Assembly: GCA_020447005.1 (NCBI GenBank)
Contig: JAGRDO010000070.1
Span: 1 to 52,158 of the forward strand
Direction of reading: 5' to 3'
Source: Paracoccaceae bacterium
Lineage (GTDB): Bacteria; Pseudomonadota; Alphaproteobacteria; Rhodobacterales; Rhodobacteraceae
DNA: 52,158 nt
Shown here: piece by piece, positions 1-7,953 of the stretch
How positions within the stretch are numbered: position 1 is the stretch's first letter
Layout of the letters: the number at the start of each line of letters is the position of its first letter
Translations under genes and position numbers: made by a program
The notes under the pieces: generated by a model
The model's database searches: none
What the model saw: only the letters and a program-made list of their open reading frames with translations
What the model was told of the DNA's origin: nothing

Positions 1-889
1 TGCCCTTCGACTTCGAGATCTTCTGCCCGTGCTCGTCCAGGAACAGCTCATAGGTGAAGTGTTCCGGCGCCTTGGCACCCAGCGCTTCGCATATGCCGTC
101 ATAGATCGGCGTGTTTGTGCTGTGATCCTTGCCATACATCTCGAAGTCGACGCCAAGCGCCGCCCAGCGCGCGCCGAAATCGGGCTTCCACTGTAGTTTC
201 ACGTTGCCGCCGGTGACGGGAAGCGTCCATTCGCGCCCGTCCTCATCGTCGAACGTGATCGTGCCGTCCGTGGCGTTGACCTCTTTCATCGGGACGTAGA
301 GAACGCGGCCGGTTTCGGGGTGAATGGGCAGAAACGCCGAATAGGTCTGCTGGCGTTCCTCGCGCAGGCTTGCCAGCATGATCTTCATGATCGCGTCATA
401 GCGTTCACAGCAGCGCAGCAGAACCTCGTCGAAGCGCCCGGATTTGTAGAACTCGGTCGCGCTGATGAATTCGTATTCGAAACCGAAAGTGTCCAGAAAC
501 CGCCGCAACATGGCGTTGTTGTGGTGGCCGAAGCTTTCATATTCGCCGAAAGGGTCGGGCACCGATGTCAGCGGTCGTTGCAGGTTGGCCTTCAGCATTT
601 CCTGCTGGGGCACGTTGTCCGGCACCTTGCGCATGCCATCGACGTCATCCGAAAAGCAGATGAGCCTTGTCGGGATATCCGAGATGATTTCGAAGGCACG
701 GCGGATCATTGTCGTGCGCTGCACCTCACCAAAGGTGCCGATATGCGGAAGGCCGGACGGTCCGTATCCGGTTTCGAACAGCACATAGCCCTTTGCGGGC
801 GGAGCCTTCTCATAGCGTTTCAGAACGCGGCGTGCTTCCTCGAAAGGCCAGGCTTTGGAGTTCATCGCGGCATCGCGCAGTGAGGACAT
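1..889 (-). CDS. lysS: Lysine--tRNA ligase, class I (3' part missing at window edge)
   Basis: This gene charges tRNA-Lys with lysine in the cytoplasm. It is read from an ATG at 889 leftwards, and 296 residues are inside the window. The Rossmann signature PHIGT lies at residues 48-52 and the second ATP-binding signature KISKSKG at the window edge (about residues 290-296). The order and spacing fit the archaeal-type class I LysRS used by many alphaproteobacteria in place of the class II enzyme. By family knowledge roughly 520-530 residues are expected, so the C-terminal helical and anticodon-binding part lies outside the window. It diverges from the TerB-like gene across a gap of about 110 bp. 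The residues between the two signatures look intact, with no frameshift. Confidence 0.93.
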   Translation of the reverse strand, partial: MSSLRDAAMNSKAWPFEEARRVLKRYEKAPPAKGYVLFETGYGPSGLPHIGTFGEVQRTTMIRRAFEIISDIPTRLICFSDDVDGMRKVPDNVPQQEMLKANLQRPLTSVPDPFGEYESFGHHNNAMLRRFLDTFGFEYEFISATEFYKSGRFDEVLLRCCERYDAIMKIMLASLREERQQTYSAFLPIHPETGRVLYVPMKEVNATDGTITFDDEDGREWTLPVTGGNVKLQWKPDFGARWAALGVDFEMYGKDHSTNTPIYDGICEALGAKAPEHFTYELFLDEHGQKISKSKG

Positions 890-1000
890 GATCGAATTTC
901 CCGAAAGTGCGGCACCCATCGTACCACAAGGACCGGTTCCTATTGAACGGGTGGCTGATCGTCAATAATTAGCAAGGGAACGAGATGAGGACCCGCTGCC

Positions 1001-1423
1001 GTGACCCATACCCTTCCCGCCTTCTCCGCTCAGGATGCGCTTGTCGCGATCATGGTGACCGTATCGGTATCGGACGAGGCGATCCGAACATCGGAACTGG
1101 TTGCGATCGAACGGCAGGTGAACCACATGCCGGTTTTTGCCGATTACGACATCGACAATGTCCGGGAAGTCGCCGCGACGGTCTATTCCCTCATGGAAGA
1201 AGACGACGGGCTTGATACGCTGTTCGCCATGATCCGGGATGCATTGCCCGAACGGCTTTGGGAAACCGCCTATGCCCTGGCCTGCGATGTCGCGGCCGCC
1301 GATGGCAAGCTGCGTCAGGCCGAGTTGCGGCTTCTTGAAGAGGTGCGCCACGAACTGACGATCGATCGCCTTCACGCGGCGTCGATCGAATGGGGCGCGC
1401 GGGTTCGGCACCTGACGCTTTAG
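1001..1423 (+). CDS. TerB-like (tellurite-resistance fold) family protein
   Basis: This is a 140-residue, cytoplasmic, all-helical protein. It has the TerB/DjlA N-terminal pattern: a run of helices with the acidic segment ACDVAAADGKLRQAELRLLE (about residues 90-110), which resembles the DG-containing metal-binding loop of the family. The start is a GTG at 1001, with a purine-rich stretch (GAGATGAGG) upstream. Members often occur in Rhodobacteraceae as small stand-alone proteins of unknown role, so tellurite resistance itself should not be assumed. It runs convergent to the LuxR-type regulator and the two stop codons overlap by 4 bp (1420-1423). No partner ter genes are nearby. Confidence 0.7.
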   Translation: MTHTLPAFSAQDALVAIMVTVSVSDEAIRTSELVAIERQVNHMPVFADYDIDNVREVAATVYSLMEEDDGLDTLFAMIRDALPERLWETAYALACDVAAADGKLRQAELRLLEEVRHELTIDRLHAASIEWGARVRHLTL

Positions 1424-2577
1424 ATCCGCCGACCCTCAAAACGCTTGGCGGCAAGGGCAACGTCGCGAACAAGATCGGACTGGCGGTGGACCCCGAGTTT
1501 GGTCATCGCGGATTTCAGCTGGTTGCGCACGGTGTGAATGCTTACGTCGCGTGCTTCGGCAATATCCGTGGGGCTTTTCCCCTCGGTCAGGGCCAGAGAT
1601 GTTGCAGCCTCATGCGGGGTCAGCCCGAATTGCTCCATGAGATGCGAGACGATATCCTGCTTGGTCGCCACTTGTTGCAGCGTGACCAGAAGGCATTGCT
1701 CGCCTGCGCCGATCAGCGAGAGGAACGACCAGTGGTGCGGGCCGTCGCAGGGAAGCCGGGCTGTCCGGCACAGATACCGCGTTCCCGACGCAGGTTCGGA
1801 AGCGTGAAATTCGGTCGCATGTGTCATGTCGGACAATCGGATCGCAAAGATCGCGCCCGAAAAGGCAACCGCGGCCGGTTGTTGCGCGAAATCGACCCGA
1901 CAGCTGCCGTCACAGGTGACAACACCGCCATCCTCCAGCAGCGCCTGCGCGACGGGGTTCGCGTAAAGCAGTTGCCGCCGGCTGTTGACGACGAGTATCG
2001 CCGGATGGCCGCGCTCGTTCGCACTCAGCGCCAGCTGTTCCAGTGATTTTCCCATCAGCGTTCGGTTGATTTCGAACGCCTGACGCAGCGACGGCGCGAG
2101 GATTGCGGCCAGCCTCATCCAGTCGGCTTCCAGTTTGTCACGGTCCTTTCTTCGGATGTTTCCGCCGAACAAAACCGTTCGACTGTCATCGTTCCAGATG
2201 ACCGCGCCCCCTCCCCCCATCAGATCTTCCTGAGGCAATACCCAGTCGTTGTAGAACTCGGTCTTTTCGATGATTTCGTCAGGGCACATCATGTGGGCGG
2301 CAAGAACGGTTCCGCTCGGGCTCGCCGCAAAAACCGGAGCCCAAGCGTTGATGGCCGAGTAATAGTCAAGAAATGACTGCACATAGTCCGGATCATACCC
2401 CGAGCTGACCTGCGCCGCAGCCCGGCCAAGGGTTTGATCATGCATGAAAAGATGGGTGCGAACCCCACCACTCAGTCGGCCGACTTCATCAATGACACTT
2501 TGCCACCCGTCAGGGTCTATCGAAGCGGCGAAAATCCGGTTGGTCAGGTCCACGACGTCCTGAATGCTTATACGCAT
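1420..2577 (-). CDS. LuxR-family helix-turn-helix transcriptional regulator
   Basis: This is a 385-residue DNA-binding regulator. The C-terminal 65 or so residues (about 318-380) form a LuxR/FixJ-type helix-turn-helix, recognisable from LTPHEAATSLALTEGKSPTD followed by IAEARDVSIHTVRNQLKSAM. The first 300 residues do not match an autoinducer-binding or receiver domain that I recognise. A stretch near residues 190-215 (ILVVNSRRQLLYANPVAQAL) has the look of a PAS-like sensor strand. The ATG at 2577 gives a full-length protein. No luxI-type synthase or histidine kinase is adjacent, so it may sense a small molecule directly. The ligand and targets cannot be deduced from the sequence. Confidence 0.85.
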   Translation of the reverse strand: MRISIQDVVDLTNRIFAASIDPDGWQSVIDEVGRLSGGVRTHLFMHDQTLGRAAAQVSSGYDPDYVQSFLDYYSAINAWAPVFAASPSGTVLAAHMMCPDEIIEKTEFYNDWVLPQEDLMGGGGAVIWNDDSRTVLFGGNIRRKDRDKLEADWMRLAAILAPSLRQAFEINRTLMGKSLEQLALSANERGHPAILVVNSRRQLLYANPVAQALLEDGGVVTCDGSCRVDFAQQPAAVAFSGAIFAIRLSDMTHATEFHASEPASGTRYLCRTARLPCDGPHHWSFLSLIGAGEQCLLVTLQQVATKQDIVSHLMEQFGLTPHEAATSLALTEGKSPTDIAEARDVSIHTVRNQLKSAMTKLGVHRQSDLVRDVALAAKRFEGRRI

Positions 2578-2705
2578 GCCGGCACCTCATCGTTGAATTG
2601 GAAAAGACTATCACAATTGCGCCACCCGCGCTTAGCCCAAATGGGTCATGCGCCCCGGGTAGAATCCGACATTCTGGATGCGCATGAATTTTCAGGGAGG
2701 GGTAC

Positions 2706-3134
2706 ATGAAGCATTTTTCTTCGATTGGGATTGCCGCCGTGGTCTTCATTGCGGGTTGCGTTTCCGAAACCGGCAGCTCGGGCGTTTCTGCGGACGCCGC
2801 GCGCGCCGCCACGACCACGGATGAAGCTGTTGCGCTGGGCGGTGTCCAGCTTGACGAGGCCGCGTTTCGGGCCGAGTTGGTCGATGTGACACTTGTCGGC
2901 GACGGCTGGACATGGGTGATCCGCAGCAATGGCACGCACCAGAGCTTTGATAATGACAAGTCCACAACGTATCCGGTGGGCACCTGGCGTTTTGCCAACG
3001 GCGATTATTGCCGTGAAAACGGAGAAGGTGGCCCCGAAAGATGCAGCGAGGTCTACAAGATCGGACCGGTTTACCGCTTCAGCGATCCTGATGCCGACGG
3101 TATGCTGTCTGGCTGGTCGGTTACCCGGCCCTGA
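2706..3134 (+). CDS. Small lipoprotein of unknown function
   Basis: This is a 142-residue envelope protein. Residues 1-18 form a lipoprotein signal (hydrophobic segment ending FIAGC, with Cys18 as the expected lipidation site). The Shine-Dalgarno GGAGGGG sits just before ATG 2706. The mature part contains a Ser/Ala/Thr-rich linker (about residues 19-45) and a compact domain with two further Cys in DYCRENGEGGPERC, which could form a disulfide in the periplasm. I do not recognise the domain. The gene is monocistronic, with the divergent LuxR-type regulator 128 bp upstream and strong inverted repeats downstream. Confidence 0.75.
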   Translation: MKHFSSIGIAAVVFIAGCVSETGSSGVSADAARAATTTDEAVALGGVQLDEAAFRAELVDVTLVGDGWTWVIRSNGTHQSFDNDKSTTYPVGTWRFANGDYCRENGEGGPERCSEVYKIGPVYRFSDPDADGMLSGWSVTRP

Positions 3135-3145
3135 CACGCGATCGA

Positions 3146-3214
3146 CACGGCCCGCGTGGCTCCCCGCGGGCTGTGACCTGGCTGGCCAGAATGCCCACAC
3201 CGGGTATTCTGGCC
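3146..3214 (+). terminator. Two tandem hairpins after the lipoprotein gene
   Basis: The first hairpin pairs 3146-3156 with 3165-3175 (11 bp with one G-U). The second pairs GGCCAGAAT (3184-3192) with ATTCTGGCC (3206-3214) and continues inward through GCCC/GGGT to a 5-nt loop, giving a stem of about 13 bp. No clear U-run follows. These could form a terminator lacking the U-tract, or an mRNA-stabilising structure. Confidence 0.4.
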
Positions 3215-3326
3215 TTCGCGTTCTGTTCCAGCCGGAATAGCCCTGGAACCCCGGGTTATTGACCCGATTGCCGAAACGTCCATGCTATGGTAGCGCGCGC
3301 AACACTGTCGATCGGGGGGAAAACAG

Positions 3327-4586
3327 GTGAAAGTCGTCGTCATGGGCGCAGGGGTGATTGGCGTCACTACTGCCTATTACCTTGCCCGTCAGGGGGCCGA
3401 GGTTGTCGTGCTTGACCGTCAGCCGGGACCCGGTCTGGAGACAAGCTATGCCAATGCGGGCGAACTCAGCTATGGCATGACCTCGCCGTGGGCTGCACCC
3501 GGGGTGCCGATGAAGGCGCTCAAATGGCTTTTCATGAAACGCCGCCCCTTGTTCATCTGGCCGCTCATCAGCCCGCGCATGTGGGGCTGGGGCGCAAGGA
3601 TGCTGGCGAATTGCACGGAAGAGGCCTACTCGCTCAACAAATCCCGCATGGTCCGGATTTCGAACTATTCGCGCGACCTTTTGCCCGAGCTTGTCGCGGA
3701 CGCCGGAATCGAATTCGACATGCGCGAAAAAGGAACGTTGCAGCTTTTCCGGACCGGGAAGCAGCTGAAAGCGTCACAAGCCGATCAGGATATTCTGGCC
3801 GAATTCGGCAGCCCGTTCGAAGTGCTGGACCCGGATGGCTGTATCGCCGCGGAACCCGCCCTTGCCGAAGTGCGCGACAAGTTTGTCGGCGGCCTTCGCC
3901 TGACAGCGGACAGAACCGGCGATTGCCGGATGTTCACGGTTTCATTGGCGGAAAAGACCGCGGCCCTTGGGGCAAAGTTTCACTATGGCCAGAAAATTCG
4001 CCTGATCCAGGTCGACGGTGACCGCGTGAAAGGCGTGATGACCGAAGACCTTGGGCGCGTTCAGGGCGATGCCTATGTCTCGGCGCTTGGGACGTTCGGA
4101 CCGAAGCTGCTTGATCCGATCGATATCCGGTTGCCGGTCTATCCGGTCAAGGGATATTCGGTCACTCTGCCAGTGACCGATGATCGATTTGCCCCGCAGT
4201 CAACGATCATGGACGAGACCCACAAGGTGGCGATCACGCGTCTTGGGGACCGTATCCGCGTGGCCGGAACAGCAGAGATTGCCGGATACTCGAACCGCCT
4301 TGGACCGCACGCGACCGATACGGTACGTCATGTCATCAACGACCTTTTCCCCAAGGGCGGCGATCTGGCGCTTGCAGAGGGCTGGACCGGACTGCGTCCA
4401 ATGACGCCGGATGGAACCCCGGTTCTTGGCCCGACGCGGTACAGGAACCTTTTCCTCAATACCGGGCATGGAACCCTGGGCTGGACCATGGCCGCCGGTT
4501 CGGGCAAGGCCGTCGCCGACATCGTTCTGGGCAGAAAGCCGGAGATCGATTTTGAAGGTCTCACGGCCAGCCGCTACGGGATCTGA
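3327..4586 (+). CDS. dadA: D-amino-acid dehydrogenase (DadA-like FAD oxidoreductase)
   Basis: This protein is predicted to oxidise D-amino acids (classically D-alanine) to 2-oxo acids and pass electrons to the respiratory chain. It has 419 residues, the usual DadA length. The N-terminus carries the FAD dinucleotide-binding fingerprint VVVMGAGVIGVTTAYYLA (residues 3-20), and a conserved C-terminal FAD-oxidoreductase block with GWTGLRPMTPDGTPVLG is present. The start is a GTG at 3327, preceded by GGGGGGA with good spacing. The gene stands alone. No alanine racemase or Lrp-type regulator is adjacent, so substrate preference within the DAO superfamily is inferred. Confidence 0.85.
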   Translation: MKVVVMGAGVIGVTTAYYLARQGAEVVVLDRQPGPGLETSYANAGELSYGMTSPWAAPGVPMKALKWLFMKRRPLFIWPLISPRMWGWGARMLANCTEEAYSLNKSRMVRISNYSRDLLPELVADAGIEFDMREKGTLQLFRTGKQLKASQADQDILAEFGSPFEVLDPDGCIAAEPALAEVRDKFVGGLRLTADRTGDCRMFTVSLAEKTAALGAKFHYGQKIRLIQVDGDRVKGVMTEDLGRVQGDAYVSALGTFGPKLLDPIDIRLPVYPVKGYSVTLPVTDDRFAPQSTIMDETHKVAITRLGDRIRVAGTAEIAGYSNRLGPHATDTVRHVINDLFPKGGDLALAEGWTGLRPMTPDGTPVLGPTRYRNLFLNTGHGTLGWTMAAGSGKAVADIVLGRKPEIDFEGLTASRYGI

Positions 4587-4643
4587 CCGCTTTGGGTTCC
4601 GCCTTCTATTGTAGCCGGGGAAAGGCGCGATTACATCTGCGTC

Positions 4644-5453
4644 ATGAAACGATTTATCCCATTTATGAAATCGCCGCCCCGCGTGGCGGTCATAAGGCTG
4701 CAAGGTGTCATCAGCACCGGATCGCGCCCGGGCGGCGGCGCCGCGCTGAACGATGTGTCACTGGCGCCGATTGTCGAAAAGGCGTTCCGGAAGGGCAAAC
4801 CGGCGGCCGTGGCGCTGGTGATCAACTCACCCGGCGGATCACCCGTTCAATCATCGCTCATTGCCGCGCGGATCCGGCGGCTGGCTGACGACAAGCGCGT
4901 CCCGGTTCACGCGTTTGTCGAGGATGTCGCCGCGTCGGGGGGATACTGGCTGGCCTGTGCGGCGGACGATATCTGGGTCGATGACAGTTCGGTCATCGGT
5001 TCGATCGGCGTCATTTCGGCCGGGTTTGGCTTTTCGGAACTGATTTCCCGGCACGGGATCGAGCGCCGGGTGCATACGGCCGGCAAATCGAAGAGCTTGC
5101 TTGACCCGTTCCAGCCGGAAAAGCCCGAAGACGTCGCCCGCCTTCGCGCGATCCTTGAACCGATCCACGAAGCCTTCAAGACCCACGTTTCGGCGCGGCG
5201 CGGGACGCGCCTTGCACGGGATCGCGACCTTTTCACCGGCGATGTCTGGGTCGGGAACTCAGCCGTAGAGGTTGGCATCGCGGACGGGGTCGCGCAGATG
5301 GTGCCCAAGCTGAAGGCGCTTTATGGCGACAAGGTCAGGCTGATGCCTTATGGCGTGAAGCGGTCGTTCTTTCAGCGGTTTGGCGCCAGGTTGATCGATG
5401 ACGCAATCGATGTGGCCGAAGAGCGCGCGCTTTGGGCTCGCTACGGTCTGTGA
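4644..5453 (+). CDS. S49 family peptidase (short SppA/SohB type)
   Basis: This is a predicted serine protease that degrades signal peptides or membrane-protein fragments. It has 269 residues, the short single-domain form. The nucleophile is Ser98 in VAASGGYW. A general-base lysine is expected about 50 residues later, and Lys148/Lys150 in TAGKSKSLLD fit that spacing. The oxyanion-type loop NSPGGSP lies at 61-67 and GSIGVIS at 119-125. Unlike many SppA proteins, no clear N-terminal membrane anchor is visible; the first 20 residues are only weakly hydrophobic. A 53-aa membrane protein gene begins one base after the stop, suggesting a shared operon and possible membrane recruitment. Confidence 0.88.
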   Translation: MKRFIPFMKSPPRVAVIRLQGVISTGSRPGGGAALNDVSLAPIVEKAFRKGKPAAVALVINSPGGSPVQSSLIAARIRRLADDKRVPVHAFVEDVAASGGYWLACAADDIWVDDSSVIGSIGVISAGFGFSELISRHGIERRVHTAGKSKSLLDPFQPEKPEDVARLRAILEPIHEAFKTHVSARRGTRLARDRDLFTGDVWVGNSAVEVGIADGVAQMVPKLKALYGDKVRLMPYGVKRSFFQRFGARLIDDAIDVAEERALWARYGL

Positions 5454-5454
5454 C

Positions 5455-5616
5455 ATGATCAAGGCCATTACACTGCTTCTGATCTTCATGGCCGTTCTGG
5501 CGATGTTTGGCCGGTTACGCTTCCGCAGGCTCGGCCGGGACAAGGGCCGCATGGAACGCTGCAAGCGCTGCGGCCGCCCGAAAATCGGCAGTTCAGGTTG
5601 CGACTGCAAGTCTTAG
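5455..5616 (+). CDS. 53-aa membrane-anchored protein with zinc-knuckle-like cysteines
   Basis: This small protein starts at ATG 5455, one base after the stop of the S49 peptidase gene. Residues 3-19 (KAITLLLIFMAVLAMFG) form one hydrophobic membrane segment, followed by an Arg-rich juxtamembrane stretch. The C-terminus has a four-cysteine set, Cys36-x2-Cys39 and Cys49-x-Cys51, which resembles a minimal zinc ribbon. The one-base gap argues for translational coupling with the protease gene. I do not know a named family. It could be an adaptor or anchor for the protease. Confidence 0.7.
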   Translation: MIKAITLLLIFMAVLAMFGRLRFRRLGRDKGRMERCKRCGRPKIGSSGCDCKS

Positions 5617-6031
5617 GCCGGGTCAGGATCTTCGCGAGGCAGACCAGACCGGCGGCCCGAATCCTGTCGCGGCAGGCCCATTCGCAACCTTCCCGACCGG
5701 GCCAAATCGACGCCCATCCGCTCCAGTTTTTTTTCGGTCGGGGGTTGACTTGTCCACTTCCTCGAAAAGGGTCATGAACCTGTTACGAATCTTTCAACAT
5801 TTTCAGAGATTTGCGATTATCACGAAAAATATTGTTAATTTACAGACGCTTATTTATCTGCTTAAAAAATAGGCATTCCGGTGAACCCCGCCAGACACAA
5901 GGGAAATTTCCGGCTGCACTAAACTTTTCGACAGAGTTATCCACAGAATCCGTGGAAAGGTTTTCTCTTGAACTCGTGCCCGTAAGATTGCAGCGCGGGA
6001 AGAATCAAGACGCACAACAGGGGAGAGCAAA
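5617..6031. other. AT-rich intergenic region before uvrC with DnaA-box-like sites
   Basis: No gene is seen in these 415 bp. The centre (about 5780-5875) is unusually AT-rich for this window. A perfect DnaA box TTATCCACA lies at 5937-5945 and a weaker one, TTGTCCACT, at 5750-5758. GANTC (CcrM-type) sites occur at 5788-5792, 5946-5950 and 6002-6006. A near-match to the alphaproteobacterial LexA site (GAAC-N7-GAAT) lies at 5776-5790. The region may be the uvrC promoter, a DnaA-titration site or an origin-like element. The usual alphaproteobacterial origin neighbours (hemE, parAB, gidA) are not in the window. Confidence 0.45.
5937..5945 (+). promoter_or_regulatory. Consensus DnaA box TTATCCACA
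   Basis: This is an exact match to the strong DnaA-binding 9-mer. It lies 86 bp upstream of uvrC and next to an AT-rich stretch. Binding is inferred from the motif only. Confidence 0.5.
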
Positions 6032-7897
6032 ATGGGTGACCAAACGGCGCAAGACAGATCAGGCTACGACCTTATCGGGACTTACCTGAAGTCGCTGTCT
6101 TCGCAGCCCGGTGTCTACCGCATGCTCGATGCCGAAGGCCGGGTTCTGTATGTCGGCAAGGCCCGCAACCTGCGCGCGCGCGTCTCGAACTATGCCCGGC
6201 CTTCCGGCCATTCCGCGCGCATCGCACGGATGATCGAGGCCACCCGATCGATGATGTTCCTGACGACGCGGACCGAAACCGAGGCGCTTCTGCTGGAGCA
6301 GAACCTGATCAAGCAGCTCAAGCCCTATTTCAACGTGCTGCTGCGCGACGACAAATCCTTTCCCAACATTCTGGTTTCGAAAGAACACGCCTTCGCGCAA
6401 ATCAAGAAGCACCGTGGCGCCAAGAAGGAAAAGGGCGATTACTACGGGCCTTTTGCCAGCGCAGGCGCGGTAAACCGAACTCTCAACCAGTTGCAAAAGG
6501 TGTTCCTGCTTCGCAGCTGCACGGATTCGGTATTTTCGTCGCGCACCCGTCCGTGCCTTCTTTTTCAGATCAAGCGTTGCGCCGCGCCTTGTGTCGGGTA
6601 TGTGAACGAGGCCGATTACGGCGCCCTTGTCGCAGATGCCGAACGGTTCCTTCAGGGCCGTTCGACGCAGGTTCAGTCACGGCTGGCTTCTGACATGGCA
6701 GCGGCATCGGAGGCGATGGAGTTCGAGCGTGCGGCAGCGCTTCGCGACCGGATCAAGGCACTGACGCAGATACAGCAGGTTCAGGGCATCAACCCACGCG
6801 GCGTGGCCGAGGCGGACATTGTGGCATTGCATATGGAAGGCGGTCAGGCCTGTGTGCAGGTCTTTTTCATCCGCGCCAATCAAAGCTGGGGCAATCGCGA
6901 CTTTTATCCGAAGACAGGGTCAGGCGCGGACGCGCCCGAAGTGCTGGAAGCGTTCCTTGGCCAGTTCTATGCCGACAAGGAGCCGCCGCGGCTGATCCTG
7001 GTTTCGCATCGGATCGAAAACGAAGATCTGATGACCGAACTGCTGTCTGACCGGGCGGGCCGAAAGGTCGAGATATCGATGCCCCAGCGCGGGGAAAAGG
7101 CCGAGCTTGTCGAGAATGCGGCACGCAACGCACGTGAAAGCCTCGCCCGCCGGATGAGCGAGAGCGCCGCCCAGTCGAAACTGCTGGAGGGGCTTGCCGA
7201 CGCGCTTGGCCTGGAAACGGCTCCTCGGCGGATCGAAATCTATGACAACTCGCACATCATGGGCACCAATGCGGTTGGGGGCATGGTCGTTGCCGGCCCG
7301 GAAGGCTTCATCAAAAGCCAGTATCGCAAATTCAACATCAAAGGCACCGACCTGACGCCGGGCGACGATTTCGGCATGATGAAAGAGGTGCTTGCACGGC
7401 GGTTCCAGCGACTTTTGAAGGAAGACCCCGACCGTGAAAGCGAAGCCTGGCCCGATCTTTTGCTGATCGACGGGGGCGCCGGTCAGGTCTCGGCCGTTCA
7501 GGAAACCCTGGCCGAACTTGGCGTCGAAGACATTGTTTTTGTAGGTGTTGCAAAGGGCGTTGATCGGGACGCCGGCAAAGAGGAGTTCCATAGGCCCGGA
7601 AAGGCCCCGTTCGCTTTGCCACATAATTCGCCGGTACTTTATTTCATTCAACGCTTGCGTGATGAGGCCCATCGCTGGGCGATCGGTGCGCACCGCGCCA
7701 AGCGTGCGAAATCGGTAGGGGCCACACCTCTCGACGATGTGCCCGGGGTCGGAGCCGCGAGAAAACGGGCGTTGCTGCAGCATTTCGGATCGGCCAAGGC
7801 GGTCTCACGTGCGGGGCTGGACGATCTCAAGGCGGTTGAAGGCATCTCCGAAAAGATGGCCCAGACGGTCTATGATTTTTTTCACTCCGGCAGGTGA
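6032..7897 (+). CDS. uvrC: UvrABC excinuclease subunit C
   Basis: UvrC makes the dual incisions on either side of a DNA lesion during nucleotide excision repair, acting with UvrA and UvrB. It has 621 residues, normal for the family. The N-terminal GIY-YIG nuclease (about residues 25-105) contains [11 protein letters not shown] and [13 protein letters not shown]. The UvrB-interacting UVR motif lies near 210-245 ([17 protein letters not shown]). The UvrC homology/RNase H-like nuclease follows at about 270-550, with [19 protein letters not shown] and [10 protein letters not shown]. Tandem helix-hairpin-helix motifs end the protein ([19 protein letters not shown]). An AGGGGAGAG ribosome-binding site precedes ATG 6032. 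It is transcribed from the AT-rich gap that carries DnaA- and LexA-like motifs. Confidence 0.97.
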   Translation: MGDQTAQDRSGYDLIGTYLKSLSSQPGVYRMLDAEGRVLYVGKARNLRARVSNYARPSGHSARIARMIEATRSMMFLTTRTETEALLLEQNLIKQLKPYFNVLLRDDKSFPNILVSKEHAFAQIKKHRGAKKEKGDYYGPFASAGAVNRTLNQLQKVFLLRSCTDSVFSSRTRPCLLFQIKRCAAPCVGYVNEADYGALVADAERFLQGRSTQVQSRLASDMAAASEAMEFERAAALRDRIKALTQIQQVQGINPRGVAEADIVALHMEGGQACVQVFFIRANQSWGNRDFYPKTGSGADAPEVLEAFLGQFYADKEPPRLILVSHRIENEDLMTELLSDRAGRKVEISMPQRGEKAELVENAARNARESLARRMSESAAQSKLLEGLADALGLETAPRRIEIYDNSHIMGTNAVGGMVVAGPEGFIKSQYRKFNIKGTDLTPGDDFGMMKEVLARRFQRLLKEDPDRESEAWPDLLLIDGGAGQVSAVQETLAELGVEDIVFVGVAKGVDRDAGKEEFHRPGKAPFALPHNSPVLYFIQRLRDEAHRWAIGAHRAKRAKSVGATPLDDVPGVGAARKRALLQHFGSAKAVSRAGLDDLKAVEGISEKMAQTVYDFFHSGR

Positions 7898-7953
7898 ACA
7901 TCCCGCGGCCGGGAGATATCAAGTGATGGTCAGAAGCAGCGAAGGCCGGAGCT

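Noticed and set aside
320-883. 187-codon open frame on the plus strand
   Set aside because: It is antisense to lysS, whose product is clearly recognisable from both aminoacylation signatures. High G+C produces many such mirror frames.
5937-5945. Chromosome replication origin at the DnaA box
   Set aside because: One strong box and one weak box are too few, and the usual neighbour genes are absent. It is kept as a finding but not called as an origin.
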